Part shown: piece after piece, positions 8,138 to 17,798 of the stretch
How positions within the stretch are numbered: the first letter of the stretch is position 1
How the letters are laid out: each line of letters begins with the position of its first letter
Source of the DNA: Bradyrhizobium hipponense
GTDB lineage: Bacteria; Pseudomonadota; Alphaproteobacteria; Rhizobiales; Xanthobacteraceae
NCBI RefSeq assembly: GCF_008123965.1
Contig: NZ_VSTH01000059.1
Location: forward strand, 29,676-93,675
Length of the DNA stretch: 64,000 nt
Reading direction: 5' to 3'
The notes under the pieces: model-generated
Told to the model about the DNA's origin: nothing
Database searches by the model: none
Seen by the model: only the letters and a program-made list of their open reading frames with translations
Position numbers and translations under genes: made by a program

Positions 8138-11100
8138 CTATGAATGGCTCGTTGCCGGGTCAAGGACGCTCACACTGAGATGAAGGGATGCCAGTGCCGC
8201 GTCCAGCGCGGGCGCGGAAATCTCCATATATTCAGGGGCCTCGGTCCAGAGCAGCACGGCGCGGATCGGCTTTTGGGGATAAAGCCGGGCTAGCACCGCC
8301 CGGTACAGCGCAAGCTGCCGCACATAGGCCGCCGGCGCCTCGGCGGCGCTCCTCGGCGGGCTCTGGTTGGTCTTGAAATCGACGATCAGGACCTCGTCCG
8401 ACGTGACCACCAGCCGGTCGATTTGGCCCGACACCAGCGCTGGCGACCGGCCCGGCCGCTCCAGCCGGCCAACGATGGCGACCTCTGCCCGGCTGCCGGT
8501 GGCAAAGACGGGCGCGAATCGCGGCTCGGCGATGAGCGCGAGTACCTTGTCGGCGAGCGCAGCGCGGTCAGCCTCTGTCCAGTCGGAGGCGTTGCGCGCC
8601 ATGAAGCCGAGTGCTGCGTCGCGCCGGCGCTCGACGGTGATGTCCGGCAACGATTGCAGCAGCCGATGCACCAGCGTGCCGCGTTGCAGCGCAAGCGCGC
8701 GGGTCTGGATCGATTCGCCGGTCCGGACCGGGCGGCCCTCCTCAGCGGCCTGACCGGAGGGACGCATCGGATCGTCGTCGATGGTCTCGCGCGGCGCCGC
8801 CGCCCGCAGCCAGGCCGGCAACGCGATCGTCTGGTCCACCGCGGTTGCGGGGGTGCCGAGCACTGCTGCGTCCCCCGGCCGGGCAAAGCGGGTCACCTTG
8901 CCGAGCGGCGTCTCGATCACCTGCTTTTCCAAGCCCGATCCGGCGAGGCCCTTGTCGATCAGGTCGTACCAGCTGAGCTTGCGGACCGTCCTCATGTTGC
9001 CGGGCATGCAGCCGCCGACGACCAAGCGGTCGGCCGCGCGCGTCATCGCGACGTAGAGCAGGCGGCGGTATTCGTCCTCGGTCTCTTCGAGCATAGCCTT
9101 GCGCGCCTCGATGATGGGCATTGGATCGTCCGCCTTGCGGCCGGCCCAGACCACCACCTCGCCGCCATTGCCGCGCGGCACATGGATCAGCCGCAGGCGT
9201 TGCGTATCAGCGGGCGAGGATGTGGTGTCGACCATGAACACGACGGAGGCCTCCAGGCCCTTGGCGCCGTGCACGGTCATCACCCGCACCTCGTCGCGCG
9301 AGATCTCCATGTCACGCTTCACTTCGGTATCGGCCGAGCGCAGCCACGCCATAAAACCCTGCAACGAGGCCGGCGCCTTGCGCTCATAGTTGAGCGCGAG
9401 CTCCAGAAACTCGTCGAGCGCGTCGTTGGCCTCAAAGCCGAGCCGGCGCAGGATGCGCGCGCGTCCCTCGTCGCCGCCGAGCAGCCAGGCATAGAAGGCG
9501 AATGGCGTCTCCTCGCGTGAGCGTCTCTCGCAAGCCTCCAGGCGCCGCAGCGCGGCGGCGAACTTTTCGCTTGTGGCCGCATGCTCGCCGAGCGCGCGGC
9601 GCAGCGATCCCTTGCGGTCCCAGGCAAGCCTGAACAGATCGTCGTCATCGAGCCCGAACAGCGGGCTTTTCAGTGCGACCGCGAGCGCGAGATCGTCCTG
9701 CGGCAGCAGCAGGGCATCGGCGAGGTTCATCAGATCGATGATCGCGATGTGCTCGGTGAGCTTGAGGCGGTCGGCGCCGGCGACCGGAACACCCGCGTGC
9801 TTCAGCGCCTGGATCACGGCATCGAACGCATTGCCGCGACGGCGCACCAGGACCAGCATGTCGCCGTAGCGCAGCGGTCGCCGCTCGCCCTCGTGTCCCG
9901 TCAGCGTGCCGCTTTCCACCAGCCGCTTGATCTCGGTCTGGATGCGGCGGGCGAGCTTCACCTCGGGGCTGGTGACGGCGACGCCATCGAACGGCGCGCG
10001 CCAGCCCTCGATGTCCTGCCGATCGTCGGCCTCGGCGAGATCCCACAGCTCGATCGCGCTTGGACCTGCATCGCCGAGCGCATTGTGCAGGGGATGGCCG
10101 ATCGCGGCCGAATGGATGCTCTTGTAGATCTCGGGCTCGCGGAACACGTGGTCGACCGAGTGCAGGATCGTCGCGCCCGAGCGGAACGAGTAGGTGAAGG
10201 CGACCGGGTCGAATTTCAGCCCGGCGGCGGTGAACTTGCGGTGCAGCTCGCGCCGGCGCGCATCGAATTCGTGCGGCGCTGCCCCCTGGAACGAGAAGAT
10301 CGACTGCTTCTCGTCACCGACCGCGAAAACCGTGCGATTCAGCCCCTCACGCGCACCTTCGCCGGCGGTGAATTCCGAGATGATGTGCGCGACGATGTCC
10401 CATTGCCGCGGGCTGGTATCCTGGGCTTCGTCGATCAGGACATGGTCGACGCCGCGGTCGAGCTTGTAATGCACCCAGCCCGAAGAAACGCGGTTGAGCA
10501 TCGCCAGCGTCTTGTCGATCAGGTCGTCATAGTCGAGCAATCCGCGCTCCTGCTTCTCGCGCCGGTAATTTGCGGCAGCAGCCGTCGCGATATGCAGCAG
10601 GGCCGCGGTACGGTCGCGCACGGCTGTCGCACGGCGCTTTTCGATCAGCCCAATAATGCGCTGCGTCTCGGCTTCGAACAGGCGGGCGACGGACGGATTT
10701 TGATCGCAGAACTTCCTGGTCAGCACCGCCTTGCGCGGCAGCTTTTCGTCGGTGAGGAAAACGCCGAGATAAGCATCGACCTGCGCACCTCCTGAAAAGA
10801 CTTTTGCCTCGCGCAGACGGGTCGCCTGGTCGTTGTCGGATTTGCTGCCATCCTCGAGCGCAAAGGCGATCTCGTCCCAGCGCGATCGGGGCAGGAACGG
10901 GCCATCGAGGATGTCGCTCTCGATATCCTCCATGCGCTCGCGAGCATCGACGCCCAGCACCGCCGCCATCTCCGCGGCAGCCGCTTCGGCGCTGCCGGCT
11001 TCATCGGTCCAGGCCATGAAATGGTCGCGGCTCAGGCAAGCCTCGCGCACGACCTCCTTGAAGGTGACATCGGCGGCGTTCGCCATCGCCGTCAGCAGCG

Positions 11101-11647
11101 CGCGGCCGGTGACACTCTCGGGATCGCGCGCGGCCTCCAGCAGCACCTTCAGATTGGCGCGCTCCATCATGTCGGTCTGGTCGCGCTCGTCGATCACGGC
11201 GAAGCGCGCCGGCACGTTGGCCTCGAACGGAAACTGCTGGAGCAGGCGCGTGCACAGCGCGTGGATGGTCTGCACCTTCAGACCGCCCGGCGTCTCCAAC
11301 GCGCAGGCGAACAGTTTTCGTGCCTCGCGCCGCAGCTTTGCGTTGGGGTGGGGGATGCCGACGGCGCGGATCGCCGCATCGAGCGCGGTGTCGTCCAGCG
11401 TTACCCAATGGCCGAGCGTGGTGAACACCCGCTCGGCCATGTTGGCGGCGGCGGCCTTGGTGAAGGTGATGCAGAGGATTTTTTCCGGCGGCACGCCCGC
11501 CAGCAGCAGACGGATCACGCGCTGCACCAGCACATGGGTCTTGCCCGAGCCGGCATTGGCCGACACGAAGGCGGATGCGGTCGGATCGGAGGCGCGTGCC
11601 TGCCGTGCGCGCACCTCATCCGGGATGGGGCGTGGTGCTTTCACCAT
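8138..11647 (-). CDS. addA: Double-strand break repair helicase-nuclease AddA
   Basis: 1169 residues. UvrD/Rep-type helicase motifs are seen in order: SANAGSGKTHVL (Walker A, about residue 30), VLIDEAQDTSPRQWD (motif II), AVGDEKQSIFSFQGA (motif III), VMTVHGAKGLE (motif V) and YVAMTRAADRL (motif VI). A RecB-type nuclease domain at the C-terminus has the VDFKTNQSP catalytic motif. With AddB it resects double-strand breaks for RecA loading. The ATG at 11647 overlaps the end of addB by 7 bp; the upstream in-frame extension would lie wholly inside addB and is rejected. Confidence 0.97.
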   Translation of the reverse strand: MVKAPRPIPDEVRARQARASDPTASAFVSANAGSGKTHVLVQRVIRLLLAGVPPEKILCITFTKAAAANMAERVFTTLGHWVTLDDTALDAAIRAVGIPHPNAKLRREARKLFACALETPGGLKVQTIHALCTRLLQQFPFEANVPARFAVIDERDQTDMMERANLKVLLEAARDPESVTGRALLTAMANAADVTFKEVVREACLSRDHFMAWTDEAGSAEAAAAEMAAVLGVDARERMEDIESDILDGPFLPRSRWDEIAFALEDGSKSDNDQATRLREAKVFSGGAQVDAYLGVFLTDEKLPRKAVLTRKFCDQNPSVARLFEAETQRIIGLIEKRRATAVRDRTAALLHIATAAAANYRREKQERGLLDYDDLIDKTLAMLNRVSSGWVHYKLDRGVDHVLIDEAQDTSPRQWDIVAHIISEFTAGEGAREGLNRTVFAVGDEKQSIFSFQGAAPHEFDARRRELHRKFTAAGLKFDPVAFTYSFRSGATILHSVDHVFREPEIYKSIHSAAIGHPLHNALGDAGPSAIELWDLAEADDRQDIEGWRAPFDGVAVTSPEVKLARRIQTEIKRLVESGTLTGHEGERRPLRYGDMLVLVRRRGNAFDAVIQALKHAGVPVAGADRLKLTEHIAIIDLMNLADALLLPQDDLALAVALKSPLFGLDDDDLFRLAWDRKGSLRRALGEHAATSEKFAAALRRLEACERRSREETPFAFYAWLLGGDEGRARILRRLGFEANDALDEFLELALNYERKAPASLQGFMAWLRSADTEVKRDMEISRDEVRVMTVHGAKGLEASVVFMVDTTSSPADTQRLRLIHVPRGNGGEVVVWAGRKADDPMPIIEARKAMLEETEDEYRRLLYVAMTRAADRLVVGGCMPGNMRTVRKLSWYDLIDKGLAGSGLEKQVIETPLGKVTRFARPGDAAVLGTPATAVDQTIALPAWLRAAAPRETIDDDPMRPSGQAAEEGRPVRTGESIQTRALALQRGTLVHRLLQSLPDITVERRRDAALGFMARNASDWTEADRAALADKVLALIAEPRFAPVFATGSRAEVAIVGRLERPGRSPALVSGQIDRLVVTSDEVLIVDFKTNQSPPRSAAEAPAAYVRQLALYRAVLARLYPQKPIRAVLLWTEAPEYMEISAPALDAALASLHLSVSVLDPATSHS

Positions 11648-14600
11648 TCTTCGATCCCCAGTCCGCCGGCTGCCGACCATTCCTTGATGCGGGCGAGGTC
11701 GTCGTAGGCGCCGTAGCGGTTGGTCCACATCGGCAGGTTCAGCGACGTGTAGGCCTGTTGCTCGTCGTCGAAGGCACGGATCAGCGCCTCCAGCTTGGCC
11801 CTGGCTTCTGCAGCCGCGGCGTCCGGCGGCTGCGGCGCGTCGCCTGGTTTGATCTTGAGTTCGAGAATGCGTTCCTCGCCCGGCGGATTGTTGCCACTCA
11901 GGCGGACATAGACGAGCTGGCTCACCGACGAGCCGGCGTCGATCTCGGGAAAACCGCCCTCGCGCAGGATTGCAGCTTCGAGGGTGAGCTGCGGCGACAG
12001 GCCCATGCGGACCTGCTTGCCGGTCGGCGGCTGGCCGGTCTTGTAGTCGAGGACAGCATAGCCGCCACCGCGGCGCCGCTCGATGCGGTCGGCACGCGCG
12101 GAGAGGCGAAAGCTGCGCTCATGGTCGAGCGGGATCGAGATCTCGCCGCGGGTCTCCGCGACGATTGTCTCGATCGCGTCGCGGCGGGCCGTCTCCCATT
12201 CGCCGAACCAGCGCGCGATGCGCTGGAACCGCGGCCACCACAGCGCCCGCGCCTCGGGGCGCTCCATCAGCGGCGCAAAATACTTTTCGCCGATCGCACG
12301 CAGCACGCGGGCGGGATCGTCAGGCAGCTGGGTTGCATAGGTTTCGGTGAATTCGCCCAGCGCATCGTGGATCGCCGAGCCGCGGTCGGCGGCCGACAGC
12401 GGCATGTCGACCGGATCGAGCGCGTTAAGCCGCAGAATGTGTTTTGCGTAGATCGTGTAGGGATCGCGCAGCCAGTCCTCGATCGCGGTGACCGAAAGCT
12501 TCAGCGGCCGCGTCGCGCGCGGCGGTCGCGGCTCCGGCTGCTTGATCGGCGTGACTTCGGCCGGCTGGTCCAGCGCGCCGGCGAACTGCACATATTTCTC
12601 GCCGGCCTGTTTCGCGGCCTTCCAGTGCGCATCGCTCGCGACGGCTTCCAGCCGGTGCAGGAAGCGCGAAGCCACCGCTGGCGCGCCGCCGGCCTTGGCG
12701 GAATGGGTGAGGATCACCTCGTCGGCGCCGAGCAGCTGGGCAAAATCGTGGGCGGAGAGGCCGATGCGCCGCTCTGGCAGATCGAGACCGAGTTCGTGCC
12801 GCATCGGCCGGCTCAACCACGGATCGATACGCGGTGCCGGCGGCCAGACGCCCTCGATCAGGCCGCCGACGATGACGCGGTCGGCCTGCATCAAGCGCGA
12901 TTCGAGCGGACCGTAAATGTGAAGCCGTGCGCCCGGTCTGTCCGGCCGCCGTACCGCGCGATCGCCGAACGCGGTCTGGAAGACGTCCGCGTAATCCGAC
13001 AGCGGCACCGTCAATCCGCTGGTCGTGCCGCTGCGCAAGAGATCGTCGAAAGCGGCGGCGAGCGCGAGGCCTTCGCGTTGCTCGAAGGCCAGCGGGATGC
13101 CCTGCTCGTCGCGCGACAGCTCGATCAGGATCTCGCGATGCCGGTGCGCGAGCTCGGCGAAGTCATACGGTTTCGATGGTGCGAGGGTCTCGACCGGCGC
13201 CAGAGCCTTTTGCAAGACATCGATCAGCGCCTGGATGCGATCAAGATCCTCCGCCTTGAGACGCGCGCGCGGCTCAGCGCGATGCAGCGCAGAAACTTCA
13301 CTGCGCCACAGCTTTGCGAGCTCCTCGCGAAAGCGGTTGAATTCGCGGAGCAGGCCTGCGGTCCCCGCGGGCGGTCGCGTGCCGCGCAAGACCGCAAGCT
13401 CCAGGCCCTCGATCGCCGCCTTCCACGCGCCAGGTGACCGGCCGAGCCGGCACAGCGGATGTTTCAGCATCGCCAGCAGCGTCGGCGGCTCCAGCCCCTT
13501 GGTCGCGGCCTCCGCCGCGAGGCGCGCGAAAGTGCCGGCAGAGGTCTCCATCAGCACGTCGCCGCCGGAATCATCGAAAGCGAGATTCCATCGCGTGAGC
13601 GCAGCCATCACCCGCCGCGCCAATGCGCGGTCCGGGGTCACCAGCGCCGCCGACTTGTCGAGATGCCGCGCCTCGCGCATCGCGATCGCGATCGCGAGCG
13701 CCTCCATCTCGGGATTGGGCGCTTCGACGACCGCGAGATTAGCCATGCCGCCGGCGATCTTTGCGGCCACATCCGGTTGCTTCAGGCGGTCGTGCCAGAT
13801 CTCCGTCTTGGCGGATGGCCGCATCGATTCGGAGGCCAGCAGATCGCGGCCGCCTTCCGCCGGTGGTTCGAGGATATCGACATCGCCGCGCTTGATGCCA
13901 AAGCGCTCTAGCAGCGCGTGCAGGGCGTATTGCGGATGGTTCGACGCCGGATGCTCCACGAATTTGCCCAGCGCATCGCGCACGCCGCCGATGGTCCGCC
14001 AGGCGTCCTCGTCCAGATCGGTGTCGAGTCCCGGCAGCACCACCGCACCATGCGGCAGCGAGGCGACCGCCTGGAGGAATCTCGCGGTGGCCGGCATCGA
14101 GCCGGTCGAACCGGCTGCGATCACGGGACCGCCGGGATGCGCGGTCAGCCGCTTCGCCTCCGCCGCGATCAGAAGGTCGCGCCGCGCCGCAGGCTCGATC
14201 CGGTTGATCTCGGCGAGGTGACTAGGCCAGGCGATGCGGGCGATACGCAGGAATTCGAGCGAGTGCTGCCAATATTGATCGAGCTGGTCGGGCACGAGGC
14301 CATCAAGTGCGCTCCAATCGACGCCGCGCGTGACCATGTCGTCGATCAGGCGTGCGAGGTCGGAGGCCAAGGCCAGCGTCGAGGCAGGGCCGCCGACCAC
14401 CAGCGGCGCCAGCACCGGGCCCTTGGCCCAGGCCGCGACCAGGCGCGCCAGCGTCAGCCGCCGTTCCAGCTCGCCAAGCTGCGGCGGAATGTCGAGCTGC
14501 GTCGCGCCGGAAAGCTGTTCGGCCTCGCCCGCGAAGGCGAGCTCGTCCTCGTCGATGTCGCCGAGCGCGACGATGCGCGGCAGCACCACCGCGTCCGCCT

Positions 14601-14787
14601 TCATCTCGTCGAGGAAGATCTCGCGGACGACGCGCATGGCGCGCCGCGTCGGCAAATAGAGCGTGGCATCCGCAAGCCGCGCCGGCTCGCTGCGCGCCTT
14701 GAAACCATCGACCAGCCGGCCGTCGAGCAGGCCTGATACGACGGTGCGCAGGAACGGAACTGAGACTGGAACGCTGAAAACGCGCAT
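11641..14787 (-). CDS. addB: Double-strand break repair protein AddB
   Basis: 1048 residues. The C-terminal nuclease domain carries AVLDYKTGQPP and a downstream QLTLEAA helix, matching the PD-(D/E)XK RecB-like fold. The helicase-like N-terminal part is degenerate, as expected for AddB. Unlike Firmicutes AddB, I see no four-cysteine Fe-S cluster around the nuclease; cysteines are very rare in the whole protein. It works with AddA, whose gene overlaps it directly downstream. The partners and order (addB then addA) are typical of Alphaproteobacteria. Confidence 0.95.
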   Translation of the reverse strand: MRVFSVPVSVPFLRTVVSGLLDGRLVDGFKARSEPARLADATLYLPTRRAMRVVREIFLDEMKADAVVLPRIVALGDIDEDELAFAGEAEQLSGATQLDIPPQLGELERRLTLARLVAAWAKGPVLAPLVVGGPASTLALASDLARLIDDMVTRGVDWSALDGLVPDQLDQYWQHSLEFLRIARIAWPSHLAEINRIEPAARRDLLIAAEAKRLTAHPGGPVIAAGSTGSMPATARFLQAVASLPHGAVVLPGLDTDLDEDAWRTIGGVRDALGKFVEHPASNHPQYALHALLERFGIKRGDVDILEPPAEGGRDLLASESMRPSAKTEIWHDRLKQPDVAAKIAGGMANLAVVEAPNPEMEALAIAIAMREARHLDKSAALVTPDRALARRVMAALTRWNLAFDDSGGDVLMETSAGTFARLAAEAATKGLEPPTLLAMLKHPLCRLGRSPGAWKAAIEGLELAVLRGTRPPAGTAGLLREFNRFREELAKLWRSEVSALHRAEPRARLKAEDLDRIQALIDVLQKALAPVETLAPSKPYDFAELAHRHREILIELSRDEQGIPLAFEQREGLALAAAFDDLLRSGTTSGLTVPLSDYADVFQTAFGDRAVRRPDRPGARLHIYGPLESRLMQADRVIVGGLIEGVWPPAPRIDPWLSRPMRHELGLDLPERRIGLSAHDFAQLLGADEVILTHSAKAGGAPAVASRFLHRLEAVASDAHWKAAKQAGEKYVQFAGALDQPAEVTPIKQPEPRPPRATRPLKLSVTAIEDWLRDPYTIYAKHILRLNALDPVDMPLSAADRGSAIHDALGEFTETYATQLPDDPARVLRAIGEKYFAPLMERPEARALWWPRFQRIARWFGEWETARRDAIETIVAETRGEISIPLDHERSFRLSARADRIERRRGGGYAVLDYKTGQPPTGKQVRMGLSPQLTLEAAILREGGFPEIDAGSSVSQLVYVRLSGNNPPGEERILELKIKPGDAPQPPDAAAAEARAKLEALIRAFDDEQQAYTSLNLPMWTNRYGAYDDLARIKEWSAAGGLGIEEW

Positions 14788-14890
14788 AGGCTGCCTGATT
14801 CGGAATCAGGCGCCAATATAGGGAAGCGGACTCAAATGGTCATGCGCGCAGGCGGAGTCTTCCCCGCTGTTTGCTACACTTCGTAGTCTT

Positions 14891-14989
14891 GTAGGGTGGG
14901 CAAATGCGCACTTGCGCGTGCCCACCATGTCTCTCACCAAGCATCAGCTTGAGCGGTGGGCACGCTCGATTTGCCCACTCTGTACCTAC
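14891..14989. repeat. Dispersed GTAGGGTGGGCAAA repeat, copy 1
   Basis: Begins GTAGGGTGGGCAAA and contains CGTGCCCACCAT, then a second inverted pair (GTGGGCACG ... GCCCAC). A clearly related copy with the same opening and the same internal block lies at 35206-35297. It occupies the gap between addB and the nucleotidyltransferase gene. Confidence 0.75.
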
Positions 14990-15018
14990 GGCACCGCGTT
15001 GGGGACGCTAGAGCAGCC

Positions 15019-15741
15019 CTACGCCACGCTTTCCAGAAACGCCTCTTCGGCCGCGTGCACGGCATCAGGCGTGCCGACATGCATCCAGACACCGTCGAGC
15101 CGCAGGCCGAACAGCCGCTCCTGCTCATTGGCGCGATCGAACATTTTCGTCAGCGAGAACTCGCCCTTTGGCGCGCCGGCGAAGATCGATGGCGACATAA
15201 TTGCTGCGCCGGCATAGACGAACGGCACCACCTGGTTTTCCCGACGCTTGCGCAAGGCGCCGTCGGGCATCATGCCGTAATCGCCGCGGCCGCCATAGCC
15301 GATGCTGGTCGCGGTCGGCGCCATCAAGAGCAGGATATCCATCCGGGCGGGATCGAAGTTTTCCGCGAGCCGGGCCAGGTTGGAGCGGACACCATCGATC
15401 CATAGCGTGTCGGAATTGACATGGAAGAACGGCGCATCGCCGAGCAGCGGCAACGCCTTCACCACGCCGCCGCCGGTGCCGAGCACCTCGTCGCGTTCGT
15501 CCGAGATGATCACGCGCGGATGCTGGCGGGGCGCGACGTGGTTGATGATCTGGTCCGGCAGATAGTGCACGTTGACGACCGCCTCGCTCACGCCGGCTTG
15601 GTCGAGCTTGTCGAGCACATGGTCGAGCAGCGGCTGGCCCGCCACCGGCACCAGCGGCTTCGGCATCTTCTCCGTCAACGGACGCATGCGCAGGCCAAAC
15701 CCTGCGGCGAGCACCATGGCTTTGGTCGGTTTGACGGACAT
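15019..15741 (-). CDS. murU: NDP-sugar nucleotidyltransferase, probably MurNAc-1-phosphate uridylyltransferase MurU
   Basis: 240 residues. The N-terminal signature VLAAGFGLRMRPLT, followed by KPLVPVAGQPLLDH, is that of the sugar-phosphate nucleotidyltransferase family (G-x-G-x-R and a catalytic Lys). The short length, without a left-handed beta-helix domain, fits MurU rather than GlmU or mannose-1-phosphate guanylyltransferases with extra domains. The family name alone would allow a GDP-mannose enzyme. The nearby AmgK-type sugar kinase (16266-17798) makes MurU the better call: AmgK phosphorylates MurNAc at C1 and MurU turns it into UDP-MurNAc, bypassing de novo synthesis. Confidence 0.75.
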   Translation of the reverse strand: MSVKPTKAMVLAAGFGLRMRPLTEKMPKPLVPVAGQPLLDHVLDKLDQAGVSEAVVNVHYLPDQIINHVAPRQHPRVIISDERDEVLGTGGGVVKALPLLGDAPFFHVNSDTLWIDGVRSNLARLAENFDPARMDILLLMAPTATSIGYGGRGDYGMMPDGALRKRRENQVVPFVYAGAAIMSPSIFAGAPKGEFSLTKMFDRANEQERLFGLRLDGVWMHVGTPDAVHAAEEAFLESVA

Positions 15742-15861
15742 CCTTCGCTTTCTCGGACCTTGTGAGCGTTCGCAGCAATCCTAGCACGGGCCCCGGTCAG
15801 CCGCACCGCGTCTCAGTCGCCTTAGTCACCCGCCGTGACGGTTGTACGACGGGTGTTGCAC

Positions 15862-16179
15862 TTACGCTCCGATGGCTGTGGAACGCGCCTTTTTCTTCTT
15901 GTCGCCCAGCTTGAGGAAATTGACCCCGATCTGGTCGCCATTGACCCAGGCGAGCTCGCAACGGCGGTAAGCGAGTCCGGTAGACGACAGCAGCAGGAAG
16001 AATTCCTTCAGATGCAGGCCTTCGACCGAGCCGTCGATGGTCAGCTTGGCGCCACTCTCGGAGACGTCCTCCATGGTGCAGTCGCGCCGCCAGGTGCCGT
16101 CGATCCCCATCATCTGGGCTGCAATCCCGCGCTCGAAAACAACCCGGCTGTTGCCGCGCTGGTCCGTCTTCACCGCCAT
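15862..16179 (-). CDS. PilZ-domain protein
   Basis: 105 residues forming a single PilZ domain. The c-di-GMP-binding motifs are RGNSR (RxxxR, residues about 8-12) and DVSESGAKL (D/N-x-S-x-x-G). The C-terminus is basic (KKKKA). It is expected to bind cyclic di-GMP; nothing shows what it controls. It sits between the MurU-like and TsaE-AmgK genes, which may be coincidental. The start is an ATG at 16179; an 86-bp spacer precedes it. Confidence 0.85.
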   Translation of the reverse strand: MAVKTDQRGNSRVVFERGIAAQMMGIDGTWRRDCTMEDVSESGAKLTIDGSVEGLHLKEFFLLLSSTGLAYRRCELAWVNGDQIGVNFLKLGDKKKKARSTAIGA

Positions 16180-16265
16180 CTGCTCTGCTCCAGCCCGTAA
16201 TGATCCGGCTGCCTCGCAGCCAGAATACCGGCGCCTTGGCTAACAGCCGGTAAATCGGCCCCGAA

Positions 16266-17798
16266 TCAGGATTGGGGCGGCGGGACGTGGGCGAGGTACC
16301 AATCGTGCAAACGGCTAAGCGCGGGGTGCGCCAGCGAGCGCTGAAGGTAGGTCCAGATCCGCGGCTGGTGCCGGAGGTAATGCGGCTTGCCGTCGCGGCG
16401 GTTGAGGCGAGCGAAGGTACCGAGCAGGCGCGTATTCCGCTGCGCCGACATGATGGCGTAGAGCTCGGCGAAGCCGGCCGGGTCGAAGCTCGCATCTTCC
16501 GCGCGGCGCGCCTTGATGTAGCGCGACAGCAGCGTCAGCTCGAGGCTTTCCGGCACGTCGACGCGGGCGTCCTGGAGCAGCGAGACCACGTCGTAGGATT
16601 GCGGTCCGAGCACGGCATCCTGGAAGTCGATCACGCCGACGCGCGCGATGCCGGCACGGTCGGCGAGCCAGATCAGATTGGGCGAGTGATAGTCGCGGAT
16701 GATCCACGTCCTCGGCGCCGCCAGCGGCTTCTGCAACAACTCGCGCCACATCGCGAAAAAGTCCGCGCGGGCTGCCTCGCTCAGCGGAGCGTTGCGGTCG
16801 GGCAGATACCATTCCGGCATCAATCCGATCTCGATCAGCAGCGCCTCGGCGTCGAACACCGGAATGGCGTAGCTCTGACCCCCTAGCGGCAGCGTGTCTG
16901 GCAGCGTCTTTCCGTGCAGGACGGCGAGGACGTCGGTTGCAGCCTCGTAGCGCTCGACGATCGGGCGCGGTGGATCGCCTTCGATCACGCCTTCGCCGCC
17001 GAAATCTTCGGTGATCAGGAAGCCGTGGTCGAGATCGGAATGATGGATCGCCGGCGCGGAGAGTCCTGCCGCGCGCAGGCCTTGGTCGATGGCGACGAAG
17101 GGCTTGACGTTTTCGGCAAGATGCACCGCGGCGCTGTAGGATTTCCCGTTGTACATCGCAGCGCCGTCGGCGCGCTGCGGGAAGTTCATGAGGATGACGA
17201 TGCCGTCGTCGCGGATCAGCCGCGCATAGGAACGGCTCGAGGCGTCGCCGTCCATGCGTCGGCGCGCCGCGTCGATGTAGCCGGATGCATCGAGGAATCC
17301 CCGCAGCGCCTTCAGCCGCGCGACCTGCGCGGCGCTCTTGCCGTAACCGGTGATTTCGGCGGCGCGCGCGGTCGAACCCAGCGCCGGCCGATGCGTCAGC
17401 GCCATGTCGATGCGGTCCTCCGGCATTGCCGACGGCGCGCGCTCGGGCCATTCGATCAGGATGAGCGTGGCTTCCGGCAGCGGCGACAGCCCGATCTCCT
17501 CGAGCTCGCTCTCGTCCTCGACGCGGTAGAGATCCGCATGCAGTACCGTGAACGGCGGCAGCTCGTAACCCTGCACCAAAGTAAAGGTCGGGCTCGGCAC
17601 CTCCAGTGCCTCGTCGCCGGCAAGGTAGCGGATCATGGCGCGGGCGGCCGCGGTCTTGCCGGCACCGAGATCGCCGGTGAGCGTGATGACGTCGCCGGGC
17701 CCGACCAGCAGCGCCAGATCGGCCATGAGCTCTGCCGTGGCCGTCTCGTTGACGAGCGCGACGGAGAATGTCGTTGACATGTTCTTGGGCGCGGTCAT
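16266..17798 (-). CDS. tsaE-amgK: Fusion of TsaE (tRNA t6A ATPase) and AmgK-type sugar kinase
   Basis: 510 residues, two unrelated enzymes in one chain. Residues about 10-150 are TsaE: Walker A GDLGAGKT (42-49), FTLVQGYE and HADLYRVEDESELEEIG, needed by TsaB-TsaD to make threonylcarbamoyl-A37 in tRNA. Residues about 165-505 are an aminoglycoside-phosphotransferase-fold kinase with the catalytic IIRDYHSPN and metal-binding VIDFQDA motifs. This matches AmgK, the anomeric MurNAc/GlcNAc kinase of cell-wall recycling. The start ATG overlaps the divL stop (ATGA). An ATG six codons later is also possible. The same fusion is annotated in many Alphaproteobacteria. Confidence 0.9.
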   Translation of the reverse strand: MTAPKNMSTTFSVALVNETATAELMADLALLVGPGDVITLTGDLGAGKTAAARAMIRYLAGDEALEVPSPTFTLVQGYELPPFTVLHADLYRVEDESELEEIGLSPLPEATLILIEWPERAPSAMPEDRIDMALTHRPALGSTARAAEITGYGKSAAQVARLKALRGFLDASGYIDAARRRMDGDASSRSYARLIRDDGIVILMNFPQRADGAAMYNGKSYSAAVHLAENVKPFVAIDQGLRAAGLSAPAIHHSDLDHGFLITEDFGGEGVIEGDPPRPIVERYEAATDVLAVLHGKTLPDTLPLGGQSYAIPVFDAEALLIEIGLMPEWYLPDRNAPLSEAARADFFAMWRELLQKPLAAPRTWIIRDYHSPNLIWLADRAGIARVGVIDFQDAVLGPQSYDVVSLLQDARVDVPESLELTLLSRYIKARRAEDASFDPAGFAELYAIMSAQRNTRLLGTFARLNRRDGKPHYLRHQPRIWTYLQRSLAHPALSRLHDWYLAHVPPPQS

